64,000 nt of DNA. Source: Oscillospiraceae bacterium. GTDB taxonomy: Bacteria; Bacillota; Clostridia; Oscillospirales; JAAYOS01. The stretch lies in the NCBI GenBank assembly GCA_031264245.1, contig JAISEG010000005.1:1-64000 (forward strand), given 5' to 3'. The translations under genes and the position numbers were made by a program. A model generated the notes under the pieces. The model worked only from the letters and a program-made list of their open reading frames with translations. It did no database searches and had not been told where the DNA came from. How positions within the stretch are numbered: position 1 is the first letter of the stretch; each line of letters opens with the position of its first letter. Of this stretch, positions 17,138 through 28,800 are shown one piece after another.

Positions 17138-17176
17138 ATAATACAACAATATACCTCACCTGTCAAGGTATATTGT
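17138..17176 (-). promoter_or_regulatory. padR promoter with overlapping operator palindrome
   Basis: Minus strand TTGACA (17161-17166), 17 bp, TATTAT (17138-17143). The inverted repeat ACAATATACCT (17146-17156) / AGGTATATTGT (17166-17176), separated by 9 bp, spans the -35 box and spacer, an ideal repressor position. Confidence 0.8.
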
Positions 17177-17280
17177 AAAATTTTTATTTTTAAATATTAT
17201 ATACAATCATTTCTATGTTACTTTGAGAGCAATTATACCTAATTCTGATCATGCTGCCCTGCTTTCTTGCTATAACGAAG

Positions 17281-17348
17281 AACCTCTCCGGGGCTTGCCC
17301 CGGAGAGGTTCTCAGCGTGTCAAAAAAACCGGAAAATCGCGGACGACC
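17281..17348. repeat. GC hairpin and repeat G copy 1
   Basis: AACCTCTCCGGGGC/GCCCCGGAGAGGTT (17281-17310) is a perfect hairpin. Next to it, CAAAAAAACCGGAAAATCGC plus GGACGACC (17321-17348) recurs at 52786-52812 after ylmH. The rest of the 395-bp gap (17177-17470) has only short GC-rich stretches and no gene. The copies suggest a decayed intergenic repeat. Confidence 0.5.
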
Positions 17349-17470
17349 TTCGGGGAAAACACCCGCCGGTTGCGACCCCCACCCTCTTTTTTCGAAAGAG
17401 GGTGGCATCGCAATGCCGGGTGTTTTACCCCGTCCCCGCAAAGCGGACACGTCCCCAATTATTAATTATA

Positions 17471-19303
<1,833 letters not shown>

Positions 19304-19347
19304 AAGATGATACTCCTCTCGCAAAACGCGTTTTTTCAAACAAAATT

Positions 19348-19460
19348 TATTATACTAAATACTGTTAGAAAGAGTTTGAAAATCGGGTGCAAAAATGCCA
19401 GGTATATGCGGTTTTGTACCCGATTTTTATTACGGTTTCTTATCAATGTTTAGTATTATA
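19348..19460. mobile_element. Family C palindromic element, copy 1
   Basis: The ends TATTATACTAAA and TTTAGTATTATA are inverted (about 19348-19360 and 19449-19460). An inner pair ATCGGGTGCAAAA/TTTTGTACCCGAT encloses GGTATATGCGG. It lies upstream of typA and fills much of the 349-bp gap between divergent typA and the repair gene pair. Confidence 0.6.
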
Positions 19461-19606
19461 ACTGTATGTGGCGCAATATGCAAACGTGAAAATAATCAAA
19501 ATATCCCGGACGCCTGACAGCCATACTGCATTATATACACAAATTGTTGCCTGATTCACTTGATTTAAATTTGTTTTCAATATAAAATGGTTTATATAAA
19601 TATTGA

Positions 19607-19637
19607 GCTATTGCTCCCCCGGTTAAACCTTGCGGAA
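19607..19637. repeat. Solo arm of family F
   Basis: CTATTGCTCCCCCGGTTAAA continuing to CTTGCGG matches the arms of F1 (10556-10718) and F2 (25531). It ends 15 bp before the YhaO start. Confidence 0.55.
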
Positions 19638-19652
19638 AGGACATGGACACAG

Positions 19653-20732
19653 ATGGGTATAACAATCATTCATACGGCCGACCTGCATCTCGGGAAAAAG
19701 CACGACACCCTGCCGAAGGACACGGCAAAGCATGTTGCCGAAAAGCAGTTTGACACCCTGAGAAGGATAATAGAGCTCGCGGATAAAAATAACGCCGCCG
19801 CCATACTGATAAGCGGCGACCTCTTCGACTCCCCCGCAGTGCAGGAGGGCGTATCCTCCCGTGCCGCCGCCATACTCGGCGGGACGGACATTCCGGTGTT
19901 TATCTCCCCGGGAAACCACGATTTCTACAGTCCGCCCTCGCCGTACAACCGCATCTCCTGGCCGGGCAACGTCTATATATTTAACACCCGGGAAATAGAA
20001 AAATACGACCTCGGGGATTTTGTGGTCTACGGAGCGGCCTTCCGTTCCCAGACCGTCACCGATTCCCTGTTAAAGGGCTTCCGTAACGACGACCCCCGCC
20101 CCTCCTTTATGGCGCTGCACTCGGAGCTAAACGCGTCCTCCCCCAGATTTTCCCCGATAACCACCGGGGAAATCGCTGAAAGCGGGCTTACTTATCTGGC
20201 TCTCGGGCACACACACCAGCGAAGCGAAATAAAGACCGCGGGCAGCGCCGCATATGCCTTCAGCGGCTGTCCCCAGGGCTCCGGCTTTGATGAAACGGGG
20301 GAAAAGGGCGTTTACCTCATCACATACGACGATAAGCTGAGCGCCGAATTTATCCCCATACCCGCGCCGCAGTTCCGCCTGCTGGAGGTGGAGCTCAGCG
20401 CTTCGGAGGATCCGGCGGAGACTATCCTTGACCGCCTGCCCCCCGACAGCCGGGAGCATCTGTACAAAATAAGCCTTACCGGCGAATTGGCCATGTCACA
20501 CGAGGTATATGATAAAATAAACGGTCTGCTGTCCGGTCATGTCCTGTTCTCAAAGCTCACCGACAACACCCGTCTGCCAAAGGTCATATGGGAATCGGCG
20601 GAGGAGGACTCGCTAAAGGGGCTGTTTATCAGTATGTTAAAGCAGCGCGCCGAAAGCGGGGCTTACCCCGAGGAGCTCATCGAGCGCGCGGCGAGATTCG
20701 GGATAGCCGCCCTCGACGGCGAAGAAATATAA
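19653..20732 (+). CDS. DNA repair metallophosphoesterase, YhaO/SbcD-like
   Basis: Calcineurin-like phosphoesterase of 359 residues. Metal-binding motifs in order: HTADLHLGKKHD (about 7-18), ISGDLFDSP, SPGNHDFYSP and LALGHTHQR, as in Mre11/SbcD nucleases. The partner downstream is an SbcC-like ATPase with membrane segments, which fits the Bacillus YhaO-YhaN pair better than SbcCD proper. The start ATG at 19653 gives the conserved N-terminus; the longer frame to 19587 reads through repeat F3 sequence. Confidence 0.9.
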   Translation: MGITIIHTADLHLGKKHDTLPKDTAKHVAEKQFDTLRRIIELADKNNAAAILISGDLFDSPAVQEGVSSRAAAILGGTDIPVFISPGNHDFYSPPSPYNRISWPGNVYIFNTREIEKYDLGDFVVYGAAFRSQTVTDSLLKGFRNDDPRPSFMALHSELNASSPRFSPITTGEIAESGLTYLALGHTHQRSEIKTAGSAAYAFSGCPQGSGFDETGEKGVYLITYDDKLSAEFIPIPAPQFRLLEVELSASEDPAETILDRLPPDSREHLYKISLTGELAMSHEVYDKINGLLSGHVLFSKLTDNTRLPKVIWESAEEDSLKGLFISMLKQRAESGAYPEELIERAARFGIAALDGEEI

Positions 20733-20753
20733 GGAAAGGCGCGGTAAAATTGT

Positions 20754-22931
20754 ATGAGGATAAAGAAGCTGTCGGCAAATTTCGGAACACTGAACGAACG
20801 CGCCCTGGAGCTTAAGGACGGGCTTAATATAATCGAAGGCGCCAACGAATCGGGAAAATCGACCTGGTGCGCCTTTATCCGGGCAATGCTTTTCGGTGTG
20901 GACTCCTCACAGCGGGACACCAAGAGCTCTCTCGCGGAAAAGAACCGTTTCCGCCCGTGGGGCGGCGCTCCCATGAGCGGAAGGCTGACCCTCGAAACCG
21001 GCGGGGAGGAAATAACCCTGGAACGGCGCTCGCAGGCAAACATGCCGATGCGGGAGCTCCAGGCGTTTAACCGCTCCGGCGAAGAGCTCGGCTTTAACGA
21101 ACGGCAGGTGGGGGAATATCTTCTCGGCGTCGGAAGGGAAACCTTTGAAAAAAGCGCGTTTATTGAGCGTCCCGAGCTTCCCTCCTCCGGCGTCGAGCTT
21201 GAAAAAAAGATACTTTCCCTCGTCTCCACCGGAAGCGACAGCTACTCCTTCACCGACGCGGAGGAGCGGCTAAAGGACAAGCGCAACAGCCTGCGCTACA
21301 ACAGGCGCGGCATCATCCCCGACCTGGAGGCGAGAAAAACGGCGCTCACCGACGAAATCGCGTTAAAGGAGGAGAGCGAAAAGGAGCTTGTTAAAATTCA
21401 GGAGGAAATAGTATCCCTAGAAAAAGACTCCTTGATTTATAAATCAGACATTGAGTTTCACGAGTACGAGCGAAGAGCGGAGGAACAGATCAAGCTCGGC
21501 GACGCTGTTAAAAGCCTGACCGACATAGACAGCGAAATCGAAGCGATGAGCAAAGCCCTGCCCGACGCCGACGAATTCGAGCTTCGCAATTTGGCGGCGG
21601 AGCTTTCCCTTCCCGAGGAGGAGAATTCTATCGAGGAAGAAAAAAAGGAGCTTGAACGAAATCTGCTCAGGCTTTCCGAGCTGTCCCCGTTTTATGGCTG
21701 CCCCGCGGAAAACGCCTCCGGTCTTGCCGCAAATGATATACAATACCTCAGGGCGCTGCAAAGAAAACTCGCCTCGAAGAGAAATATCGCCATATACATA
21801 CTCTCTGTGACAGCGTCGCTGATATTCCTCTTTGTCTCGCTGAGCGCGTTTCCCGCCGCCGTCACCCGGGGCATAAGCGCGGAGGTCATATTGCTGGTGA
21901 CCTTTATCCTGTGCAGGCTGTTCTTCGTACAGCGCAAGCGGCAAGCCATCTTTAACAAGTATGACGCCGAATCCATCCCCGACATAACCATTTCCCTTGA
22001 GTCCTATAAAAGCCTGTACAGGGAGGCGGAGGTATCCAGATATGCCATATCCGACTACGAATCCGGCGAGAGGCAAAAAAAACTTCGCCGGGACGCCGCG
22101 TTTGCCAGAGCAAAGGAGCTTTTCCCCGACGTGACGTCCGCGGATAAGCTGCTTTCAGAGACCGACAAAGCCCTCCTGAAAATAAGGAGGTACGAGGAGA
22201 CCGTAAACGAAGCAAAGGCGGTCGCCGCCGTTGTGGATACCCTCAAAAGCAGGGTCATGGAGACGCCGGACGCCGCCGTCTCCGCCCCGCGGCGTATAAC
22301 CTCGCTCCCGCACGAGGATGTACATCGGCGGTACAACGAGGTGATCGAGACCCTTGCGGTCAAAAATAAGCAGGCAAGCTATCTCGAGGGCATTTTATCC
22401 GGTGAATCCGGCGGAAACGCCCCCTACGAATTAAAGCGGGTAAACGAGCTTCTTGAGGCTATGAGCTTTGATTATCAGGCGGCGGAGCTGGCTCTCGACG
22501 CCCTTTCGGCGGCGAACGCGGCGCTTCGCGGGCGACTTTCCCCCGCGCTGAATGAAAAAGCGGCGGAGATATTCTCCGCCTTCACCGCAGGCAAATATGA
22601 CCGGGTGCAAATCGACCGGGAGTTTTCCGTCATGGCGGGGGACAGCGAAAACGCCGGGCTGCACAAAAGCTTTGAGTTGAGCCGCGGCGCCTCCGACCAG
22701 CTTTGGCTCGCGATAAGGCTTGCGATATGCGAAGTTGTGCTCCCCCCTGACAAAAATATACCCGTCATACTTGACGACGCGCTTGTGACGTTTGACTCTG
22801 AGCGTCTGGGATATGTGCTGGACCGGCTCTGCAAGGAGGCGCAGACCCGCCAGATACTCCTCTTCACCTGCCAGGACAGGGAGAGAAGGTATCTTGAGGG
22901 AAGAGATGTGAACATAATAGACGTAGGTTGA
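20754..22931 (+). CDS. SMC/Rad50-like AAA ATPase, YhaN-type
   Basis: Product of 725 residues, smaller than SbcC. Walker A GANESGKST (about 30-38) and the C-terminal RGASDQLWLAIRLA signature plus Walker B VILDDALVTFD (about 670-680) frame two Glu/Arg-rich coiled-coil stretches. A hydrophobic pair near 340-385 (IAIYILSVTASLIFLF, VILLVTFILCRLFF) interrupts the coil, as in membrane-associated YhaN proteins. It forms an operon with the phosphoesterase (21-bp gap). Likely a complex acting on DNA ends near the membrane; role inferred from the family. Confidence 0.9.
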   Translation: MRIKKLSANFGTLNERALELKDGLNIIEGANESGKSTWCAFIRAMLFGVDSSQRDTKSSLAEKNRFRPWGGAPMSGRLTLETGGEEITLERRSQANMPMRELQAFNRSGEELGFNERQVGEYLLGVGRETFEKSAFIERPELPSSGVELEKKILSLVSTGSDSYSFTDAEERLKDKRNSLRYNRRGIIPDLEARKTALTDEIALKEESEKELVKIQEEIVSLEKDSLIYKSDIEFHEYERRAEEQIKLGDAVKSLTDIDSEIEAMSKALPDADEFELRNLAAELSLPEEENSIEEEKKELERNLLRLSELSPFYGCPAENASGLAANDIQYLRALQRKLASKRNIAIYILSVTASLIFLFVSLSAFPAAVTRGISAEVILLVTFILCRLFFVQRKRQAIFNKYDAESIPDITISLESYKSLYREAEVSRYAISDYESGERQKKLRRDAAFARAKELFPDVTSADKLLSETDKALLKIRRYEETVNEAKAVAAVVDTLKSRVMETPDAAVSAPRRITSLPHEDVHRRYNEVIETLAVKNKQASYLEGILSGESGGNAPYELKRVNELLEAMSFDYQAAELALDALSAANAALRGRLSPALNEKAAEIFSAFTAGKYDRVQIDREFSVMAGDSENAGLHKSFELSRGASDQLWLAIRLAICEVVLPPDKNIPVILDDALVTFDSERLGYVLDRLCKEAQTRQILLFTCQDRERRYLEGRDVNIIDVG

Positions 22932-22952
22932 AATACAGTTGAAAATATAAAT

Positions 22953-23216
22953 TTATATTTTGTCGCATATGTGCTTGTGAAACCTTCGTATGACCTCCAT
23001 GGTCATTTCTTCTTTATCGGTGTAACCCCTCTGGACGAATAGCTTATATAATCTGTTTTTTGGACCCAGCATCTTCAGCCGGATCATGGTTCCCAGTCCC
23101 CAGTTGTATTCACCAAGGTTTTTCGGCAAGGTCTTCGCGAATTTTAATAACGCTTCCTTGGTAAAGAACTTCTCTATCTTTGGGAAGTTCTTTACCATTT
23201 CCATTCGTAATTCCAT
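22953..23216 (-). CDS. Small basic protein of unknown function under XRE-type operator
   Basis: Product of 87 residues: MELRMEMVKNFPKIEKFFTK, then GLGTMIRLKMLGPKNRLYKL and a C-terminal helix HKHICDKI. Basic and helical, no family recognised. Start ATG 23216 follows GAGGTG by six bases. Its promoter (TTGACT...TAAAAT) is occupied by a double palindrome shared with the divergent XRE regulator, so it is likely the regulator's main target. A toxin or stress-effector role is possible but unsupported. Confidence 0.7.
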   Translation of the reverse strand: MELRMEMVKNFPKIEKFFTKEALLKFAKTLPKNLGEYNWGLGTMIRLKMLGPKNRLYKLFVQRGYTDKEEMTMEVIRRFHKHICDKI

Positions 23217-23234
23217 GATATCCACCTCAAAGCA

Positions 23235-23289
23235 ATTTTAGCGAATTATCCGCTAAAAGTCAATAGCGGATAATTCGCTAAGTTATAAT
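23235..23289. promoter_or_regulatory. Divergent promoter region with double operator
   Basis: TTAGCGAATTATCCGCTAA (23238-23256) and its inverted copy TAGCGGATAATTCGCTAA (23264-23281) are each nearly palindromic. The minus-strand promoter TTGACT (23258-23263), 17 bp, TAAAAT (23235-23240) has the first operator filling its spacer. A TATAAT (23284-23289) serves the XRE gene on the plus strand, with the second operator in place of its -35 region. Confidence 0.8.
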
Positions 23290-23307
23290 CACCTTGAGGT
23301 AGTTATT

Positions 23308-23535
23308 ATGTATGAAAGAATTCGGAGCTTACGTGAGGATAAGGATTTAACGCAAAAGCAAGTCGCAAACCACCTTAATTGCAGCCAAAGAATTTATAGC
23401 AATTATGAACGCGGCGAAGTTGATGTTCCTACCAATATTTTAATAAATTTGGCGGATTTCCATAACACCAGCATCGACTATATCCTAAACCGCACAAATA
23501 TAAAGGAAGCCTATCCAAAAGAGCACTTAAAATAA
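23308..23535 (+). CDS. Small XRE-family HTH regulator
   Basis: DNA-binding protein of 75 residues consisting of one HTH_3 domain: IRSLREDKDLTQKQVANHLN, then CSQRIYSNYERGEVDVP and LADFHNTSIDYILNRT. Cytosolic, no effector domain. ATG at 23308 with GAGGT upstream. It diverges from the 87-residue gene across a double operator, the layout of a self-regulating cassette. Confidence 0.92.
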   Translation: MYERIRSLREDKDLTQKQVANHLNCSQRIYSNYERGEVDVPTNILINLADFHNTSIDYILNRTNIKEAYPKEHLK

Positions 23536-23546
23536 GCTTCCCCCAT

Positions 23547-23591
23547 GCTATAATGGATGAGTCCGGCTCCGCCGGACTCATCCATTATAGC
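23547..23591. terminator. Perfect 21-bp hairpin after the XRE gene
   Basis: GCTATAATGGATGAGTCCGG (23547 onwards) pairs fully with 23571-23591 around a TCC loop. There is no T run, so it is an atypical terminator or a palindromic repeat. It sits between the XRE stop codon and MITE B1. Confidence 0.55.
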
Positions 23592-23594
23592 TGT

Positions 23595-23699
23595 TATATC
23601 AATTTGACATAACATAGACTATATAAATTACTAAAATAACCGCATATATTCAACGTTTCTTTCAGCAATTTAAAGTCTATGATAATGCAAATTGCTATA
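23595..23699. mobile_element. MITE family B, copy 1 (105 bp)
   Basis: Inverted relative to the copies at 37431 and 56098. About 26-bp terminal inverted repeats starting TATAGCAATTTG, and an internal ATATATGCGGTTATTTTAG. It abuts the stop codon of the UPF0210 gene exactly (stop at 23700-23702) without altering the protein C-terminus. Ends in TA, suggesting TA target duplication. Confidence 0.85.
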
Positions 23700-25058
23700 T
23701 CAGTTTCTCTGGCTGTGTATCGGCGCGGGTATCCGCCCGCCCCTTGCGATAAAGCCCTCGCTTGTCTCCCTGTGCAGCGGCATTATCGGCGCTTCTCCGA
23801 GCAGCCCGCCGTAATTCACGCTTTCACCGACCTCCTTGCCGTATACGGGTATGACCCTGACCGCGGTGGTTTTGTTGTTTATCGTGCCGATAGCTATTTC
23901 ATCCGCAATCAGCGCGGAAATCGTCGACGCCGTCGTGTCCCCCGGAACGGCTATCATATCAAGCCCGACGGAGCACACCGAGGTCATCGCCTCAAGCTTG
24001 TCGATAGTCAGCGTTCCCCTCTTCGCCGCCGCTATCATCCCCGCGTCCTCCGACACCGGAATGAACGCGCCGGACAAGCCGCCCACATGTGACGACGCCA
24101 TGACCCCGCCCTTCTTTACCGCGTCGTTCAGCAGGGCAAGCGCCGCCGTCGTACCGTGCGTCCCGGCGGAGCCGAGCCCCATAGCCTCCAGCACATACGC
24201 CACGGAATCCCCCAGCTCCGGCGTAGGGGCGAGGGAGAGGTCAACGATACCAAACTCAGCTCCGAGCCGCCGGGAAGCCTCCTCCGCCGCGAGCTGTCCC
24301 ATCCTTGTTATCTTAAACGCGGTCTTTTTGATGATTTCAGCAAGCTCGGAAAAGCTGCAATGCCCCGCGCGCTTCACCGCCGCCAGCACCACCCCCGGAC
24401 CGGAGACCCCGACGTTTACCGCGCACTCAGCCTCCCCAACGCCGTGAAACGCGCCCGCCATAAAGGGGTTGTCCTCCGGAGCGTTGGCGAAGACCACCAG
24501 CTTTGCGCAGCCGATGGAGTCCTCGTTTCTTGTCAGGTATGCCGTATGCTTGATTATGTCCCCCATCTGCTTCACGGCGTCCATGTTTATCCCCGCGCGG
24601 GTGGTCGCGACATTTACCGAGGAGCAGACGCATTTCGTGCCCGCAAGCGCTTCCGGGATGGAATTTATAAGCCTCCTGTCCCCCTTTGAGTACCCCTTAT
24701 GTACAAGGGCGGAGTATCCCCCTATGAAGTTGATTCCCACCGTTTCCGCCGCCCTCTGCAAAGCCGCCGCAAACGGGAGCATGTCCTCGCTGTCCGGGCT
24801 GTCGCATAAAAACGAGACCGGCGTCACCGACACCCGCTTGTTTATAATGGGGATGCCGTATTCGCCCGCTATATCGTCAGCCACCCTGACAAGCTTTTCC
24901 GCTCTCAGGCAGATTTTGTCATATACCTTCCCCGCGGACTTCTTCACATCCTCTCCCGCGCAGTCGCGTATGGAGACGCCCATCGTGACGGTGCGTATGT
25001 CGAGATGCTCCTCCTCGATCATCTTTATTGTTTCGAGGATATCAAAGGTGTTTAGCAT
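23700..25058 (-). CDS. UPF0210 (PFL/DUF711) family protein
   Basis: Protein of 452 residues, full length. Family hallmarks: [15 protein letters not shown] near the N-terminus, [49 protein letters not shown] and the C-terminal [11 protein letters not shown]. Distantly related to pyruvate formate-lyase-like folds; no activity is established. The next gene upstream is the ACT protein, the pair being a conserved two-gene unit in Firmicutes and Actinobacteria, which hints at amino-acid-sensing partnership. Confidence 0.92.
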   Translation of the reverse strand: MLNTFDILETIKMIEEEHLDIRTVTMGVSIRDCAGEDVKKSAGKVYDKICLRAEKLVRVADDIAGEYGIPIINKRVSVTPVSFLCDSPDSEDMLPFAAALQRAAETVGINFIGGYSALVHKGYSKGDRRLINSIPEALAGTKCVCSSVNVATTRAGINMDAVKQMGDIIKHTAYLTRNEDSIGCAKLVVFANAPEDNPFMAGAFHGVGEAECAVNVGVSGPGVVLAAVKRAGHCSFSELAEIIKKTAFKITRMGQLAAEEASRRLGAEFGIVDLSLAPTPELGDSVAYVLEAMGLGSAGTHGTTAALALLNDAVKKGGVMASSHVGGLSGAFIPVSEDAGMIAAAKRGTLTIDKLEAMTSVCSVGLDMIAVPGDTTASTISALIADEIAIGTINNKTTAVRVIPVYGKEVGESVNYGGLLGEAPIMPLHRETSEGFIARGGRIPAPIHSQRN

Positions 25059-25108
25059 CAGTATTTCGTTACCTTTCAGAAAATTACAAATAAAAACCTG
25101 CAGAGCCG

Positions 25109-25378
25109 CTATATCCTGTGCATGGAGGTGAAGATGTCCTCATGCATAACATGTACCTTCACACCCATTTCTTTTCCGTTTTCGCTGAGCAGCTCGGCTA
25201 ACCTTGAGAAAGGGAGCTTCGACCCGGATATGTCGACAAGCATCACCATCGCAAACAGATCCTGCAATATGCTTTGGGAGATATCCATGATATTTACGTT
25301 GTTTTCCGAAAGCTGCCTTGTTATTGAGGATATGATACCCACTGTGTCCCGTCCGACGACTGTCACCACTGCGCGCAT
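25109..25378 (-). CDS. ACT domain protein (UPF0237)
   Basis: Single ACT-type domain protein of 89 residues: [40 protein letters not shown]. Likely binds a small ligand, as GcvR-like proteins do, and partners the UPF0210 protein encoded 50 bp downstream. Start ATG at 25378; an in-frame ATG four codons earlier lies inside hairpin D2. No Shine-Dalgarno sequence other than the D2 stem. Confidence 0.92.
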   Translation of the reverse strand: MRAVVTVVGRDTVGIISSITRQLSENNVNIMDISQSILQDLFAMVMLVDISGSKLPFSRLAELLSENGKEMGVKVHVMHEDIFTSMHRI

Positions 25379-25465
25379 AAAAACCGCCATTTCTCAGGCG
25401 ACGGTGTGGATATTGGATTGCCCGCACTTATCACCCGTCGCCTGGGAAATGATAAGCGGTTTTTT
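25379..25465 (-). repeat. Family D hairpin, copy 2 (before ACT protein start codon)
   Basis: AAAAACCGCCATTTCTCAGG pairs with CCTGGGAAATGATAAGCGG and TTTTT. The core GCGGTT ends three bases before the ATG at 25378. The loop differs from D3 and D4 but keeps GATAAGTGCG-like sequence on the minus strand. Confidence 0.85.
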
Positions 25466-25492
25466 AATTATATAAGCATGTATTTAGTATAA

Positions 25493-25520
25493 ATTATACT
25501 CCATTTTGAAGCAATGACAA
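25493..25520 (-). promoter_or_regulatory. Probable promoter of the ACT-UPF0210 pair
   Basis: TTGTCA (25515-25520), 16 bp, TATAAT (25493-25498) on the minus strand. Transcription from here would include the whole D2 hairpin in the leader. Confidence 0.5.
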
Positions 25521-25530
25521 TACTGCATGA

Positions 25531-25581
25531 AATTATTGCTCCCCCGACTAAACTTTGCGCTATCTTGACGGTCTTTTTGGA
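25531..25581. repeat. Solo arm of family F, copy 2
   Basis: TTATTGCTCCCCCGACTAAA continues to GCGCTATC and GACGGTCTTTTTG, matching about 50 bp of the right arm of F1 (10665-10718, inverted). No opposite arm is visible. Confidence 0.6.
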
Positions 25582-25619
25582 GGAACATAATTATTTGCGC
25601 CGCTACATAAGTTATGTAA

Positions 25620-25659
25620 TAGACTTCTCCGCAAAACCGAAGGTTTTGCAAAAAGTCTA
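25620..25659. repeat. Family A palindrome, copy 2
   Basis: TAGACTTCTCCGCAAAACC and GGTTTTGCAAAAAGTCTA pair around GAA. It lies in the 448-bp gap before the amidase fusion gene; the rest of that gap holds repeat D2, a promoter and F2. Confidence 0.75.
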
Positions 25660-25826
25660 AATATGTTTGTAACTAAGCTGTAAGATTTTTCTTATTGTGG
25701 CATGTCAAATTTTATGTTATTATGTAAATTAGTGAAATATTATCTTAAGGTGTACCGGCACTCGGCTTAACCGGAATACATATTAACGACAGCTTAATGA
25801 CAGCAAGGAAAGGCATGGTCATAGGA

Positions 25827-28800
25827 ATGAAAAAAGTACAGCGTATATTGACGTTATTGTTGACGGTCTTTATGATTTTCCCCATAATACCTGCGTCCGC
25901 GTCCTCTCCCCCGACCTCCATCGGCGCTGTTCCCGGCGTATCCTCCTTCCCCGCCGTCGGAGTGCACGATATGCCGGTAATCGCCGTTTACAATCCCCAG
26001 ACCACTCCCCAGGCTGCCGAAAAACCTGAGAGAACCGAGGAGTTTCGCGGCGTTTGGGTTTCCACCGTCATAAATCTGGACTACCCTTCCTCCACAGGTC
26101 TCAGCGCCGCAAAGCTGAAGGAGGAAGCGATAAGCATACTGGACAACTGCAAGGCTATGGGGTTTAACGCCGTAATCTTTCAGGTGCGTCCATGCGGCGA
26201 CGCCTTCTATAAATCCTCGATATTCCCATGGTCGGAGTTCATCACCGGCACACAGGGAAAGGCCCCATCCGACGGCTTTGACCCGCTCGAGTTCTGGGTA
26301 ACCGAAGCGCACAAGCGCGGCATTGAGCTTCACGCGTGGATAAACCCTTACCGCATAGCGCGAAACAGCCATGATTTAAACGCTCTCGCGGCTTCAAATC
26401 CCGCCAGAAAAAATCCCGACTGGGTCATCAAGCACTCCGACGGGCATATGTACTACAATCCGGGCATCCCCGAGGTGAGGCAGCTTGTCATCGACGGGGT
26501 CAAGGAAATTGTTCAAAACTACGACGTTGACGGAATACACCTTGACGATTACTTCTACCCCGACAACACCGTCGCGGACAGCGCCGCATACAAAAAATAC
26601 GGCGGCGGCTTTTCCAAGCTGGACGACTGGCGGCGGGACAACGTCGACCAGGTTATAAAGGAAATAAGCGCCGCCGTGAAGCTTTCGGGCAAATCCGTCG
26701 CCTTTGGCGTTTCCCCGTTTGGCATTTGGGCGAACAAAAGCTCAAACAGCCTTGGCAGCAACACAAACGGCAACCAGTCCTATTCAAACCACTTCGCCGA
26801 CACCCGTAAATGGGTGAAATCCGGCTGGGTCGACTACATCTGCCCCCAGCTTTACTGGAACATCGGCTTTGCCGCCGCGGACTATGAAATACTTCTCAAA
26901 TGGTGGAGCGACGTCTGCAAGGGCACCTCTGTTGACCTGTATATCGGGCACGCCGCGTACAGGTCCGGAAACGAGGATAAAAACAGCCCGTGGTACGGCA
27001 CCGACGAGCTTAAACGCCAGCTTGACATGAACAGTAAAACGCCGGAGGTCAAAGGTTCGGTTCACTTCAGATACTCCTTCTTTTTGACCTATCCTCAGCT
27101 TGGTACGTTTATCAGGAGCTATTACACCGCGGCGCCGTCCCCAAGTCCCATGACCGCACTTCCCGCCGACTACCCTAAGGCGCAGGCTATATCCAACACC
27201 TCGGTTTCCGTAGGGCGTCCGGATTCGGATATTTCAACCACCTTCAGCGAGTATTATATACTTGGCTCCTGCAATCCCGCGTACCCGCTCTATATGAACG
27301 GAAACCCTGTCGAGGTCACAAAAAACGGATACTTCGGGGTGATGGTCAGCCTGAATAACGGCGTGAACACCTTTACCTTCACTCAAAACGGACAGACCTT
27401 CGTGAGGAAAATCACCCGCAGCAGCTCCTCCTCCGGCTCGACCCCCACCCCGCTTTCCAAGGCTGAGATAGTTTCCGGTTCAACCTATCCCGACGTGTAC
27501 GACGTCTATATAATGCCCGGCGAAAAGATAACCTTCAGATGCACCGCCCCCATCGGCGCCGCCGTAACCGTTACCCTCGCGGGCAAGACATATAATCTGA
27601 CCCCCGCCACAACAAAGGCTCCCGCGGGAAGCGGAATCTACGCCACCCAGTTTTCCTACACCTACACCATGCCGGAGGGCTACGCGAAGGGCAAAATACA
27701 CAATGTCGGCACCCCTGTGTACAAGATGACCTACAAGGGCGTCTCCTCGTCAAAGACCGCCACAGGCGACCTGAAATGCATAACCGAGGGCGCGCCCTAC
27801 TATGCCACCGTCACCGCGAACAGCGCCTTTATCTATTCGTCGTCAAGCACCACCGGCGGACCAATCGGCGAGCTTAGCCGCGGCATGACCGACTATATCA
27901 CCGCCGTCACAACGGGCGGCACATGGGTCAGGCTCGCGTCCGGATATTGGGTGCAGCGTGTGGATGTGGACCGGGTGCACGGCGCCTCGGCGCTCGTGAG
28001 CAATATTTCCGCCCCTGTCTACACAGTCTCGGATAAGGCTGACGCCATCAAATTCCCGCTGTCCGCCATGTCGTCGGCGCACGTCACCTACAGCGACGGC
28101 GCAGTGGAGTTTAGAATAAGCAACGCCGCGAACACACCGTCCTTCACCCTGCCGGCAGGCTCGATGATAAGCTCGCTCAGCGTCACGAAGGATGGCAGCT
28201 CCGCCGTATACCGTTTGACCCTTGCCTCTCCGAACAGGCTTGACGGATACTGGACCGAGGTTCAAAACGGCTCCATCGTGCTGACGCTGAAACGCAGACC
28301 GGTCGCGTCTCCGGGATCGAGTCCCCTGAAAGGGCTTACCATAATGCTTGACGCCGGTCACGGGGGAAGCGATACCGGGGCAATAGGTCCTCTCGGCGGA
28401 AAAATGGCGGAGAAGGACATCGCTCTCAATATCACAAAAAAGGTAAAGTACGAGCTTGAGGCGCTTGGCGCGACCGTGCTTATGACCAGAACCGACGACA
28501 GGCTGGTGACCCTTGCCGACCGGCTTGAGCTGTCCCGCGCGGCGCGTCCCGACCTCTTCCTGTCGATACATTGCAACGCCGTTGAGGTCAACAAGAACGC
28601 CCAGTCCATATACGGCGTAAGCACCTGGTACCGGCAGAACATATCGGCGAATCTGTCCTCCCAGATGGTAAACCAGATCGTGTCCGACATCGGAAGGTAC
28701 AACCGCAGGTCGAATTATTCAAACCTGTATGTGTGCAGGGGCAGATGGTCGCCGTCGCTCATCGTCGAAACGGGCTTTATCTGCAATCCCTCCGAGTTTG

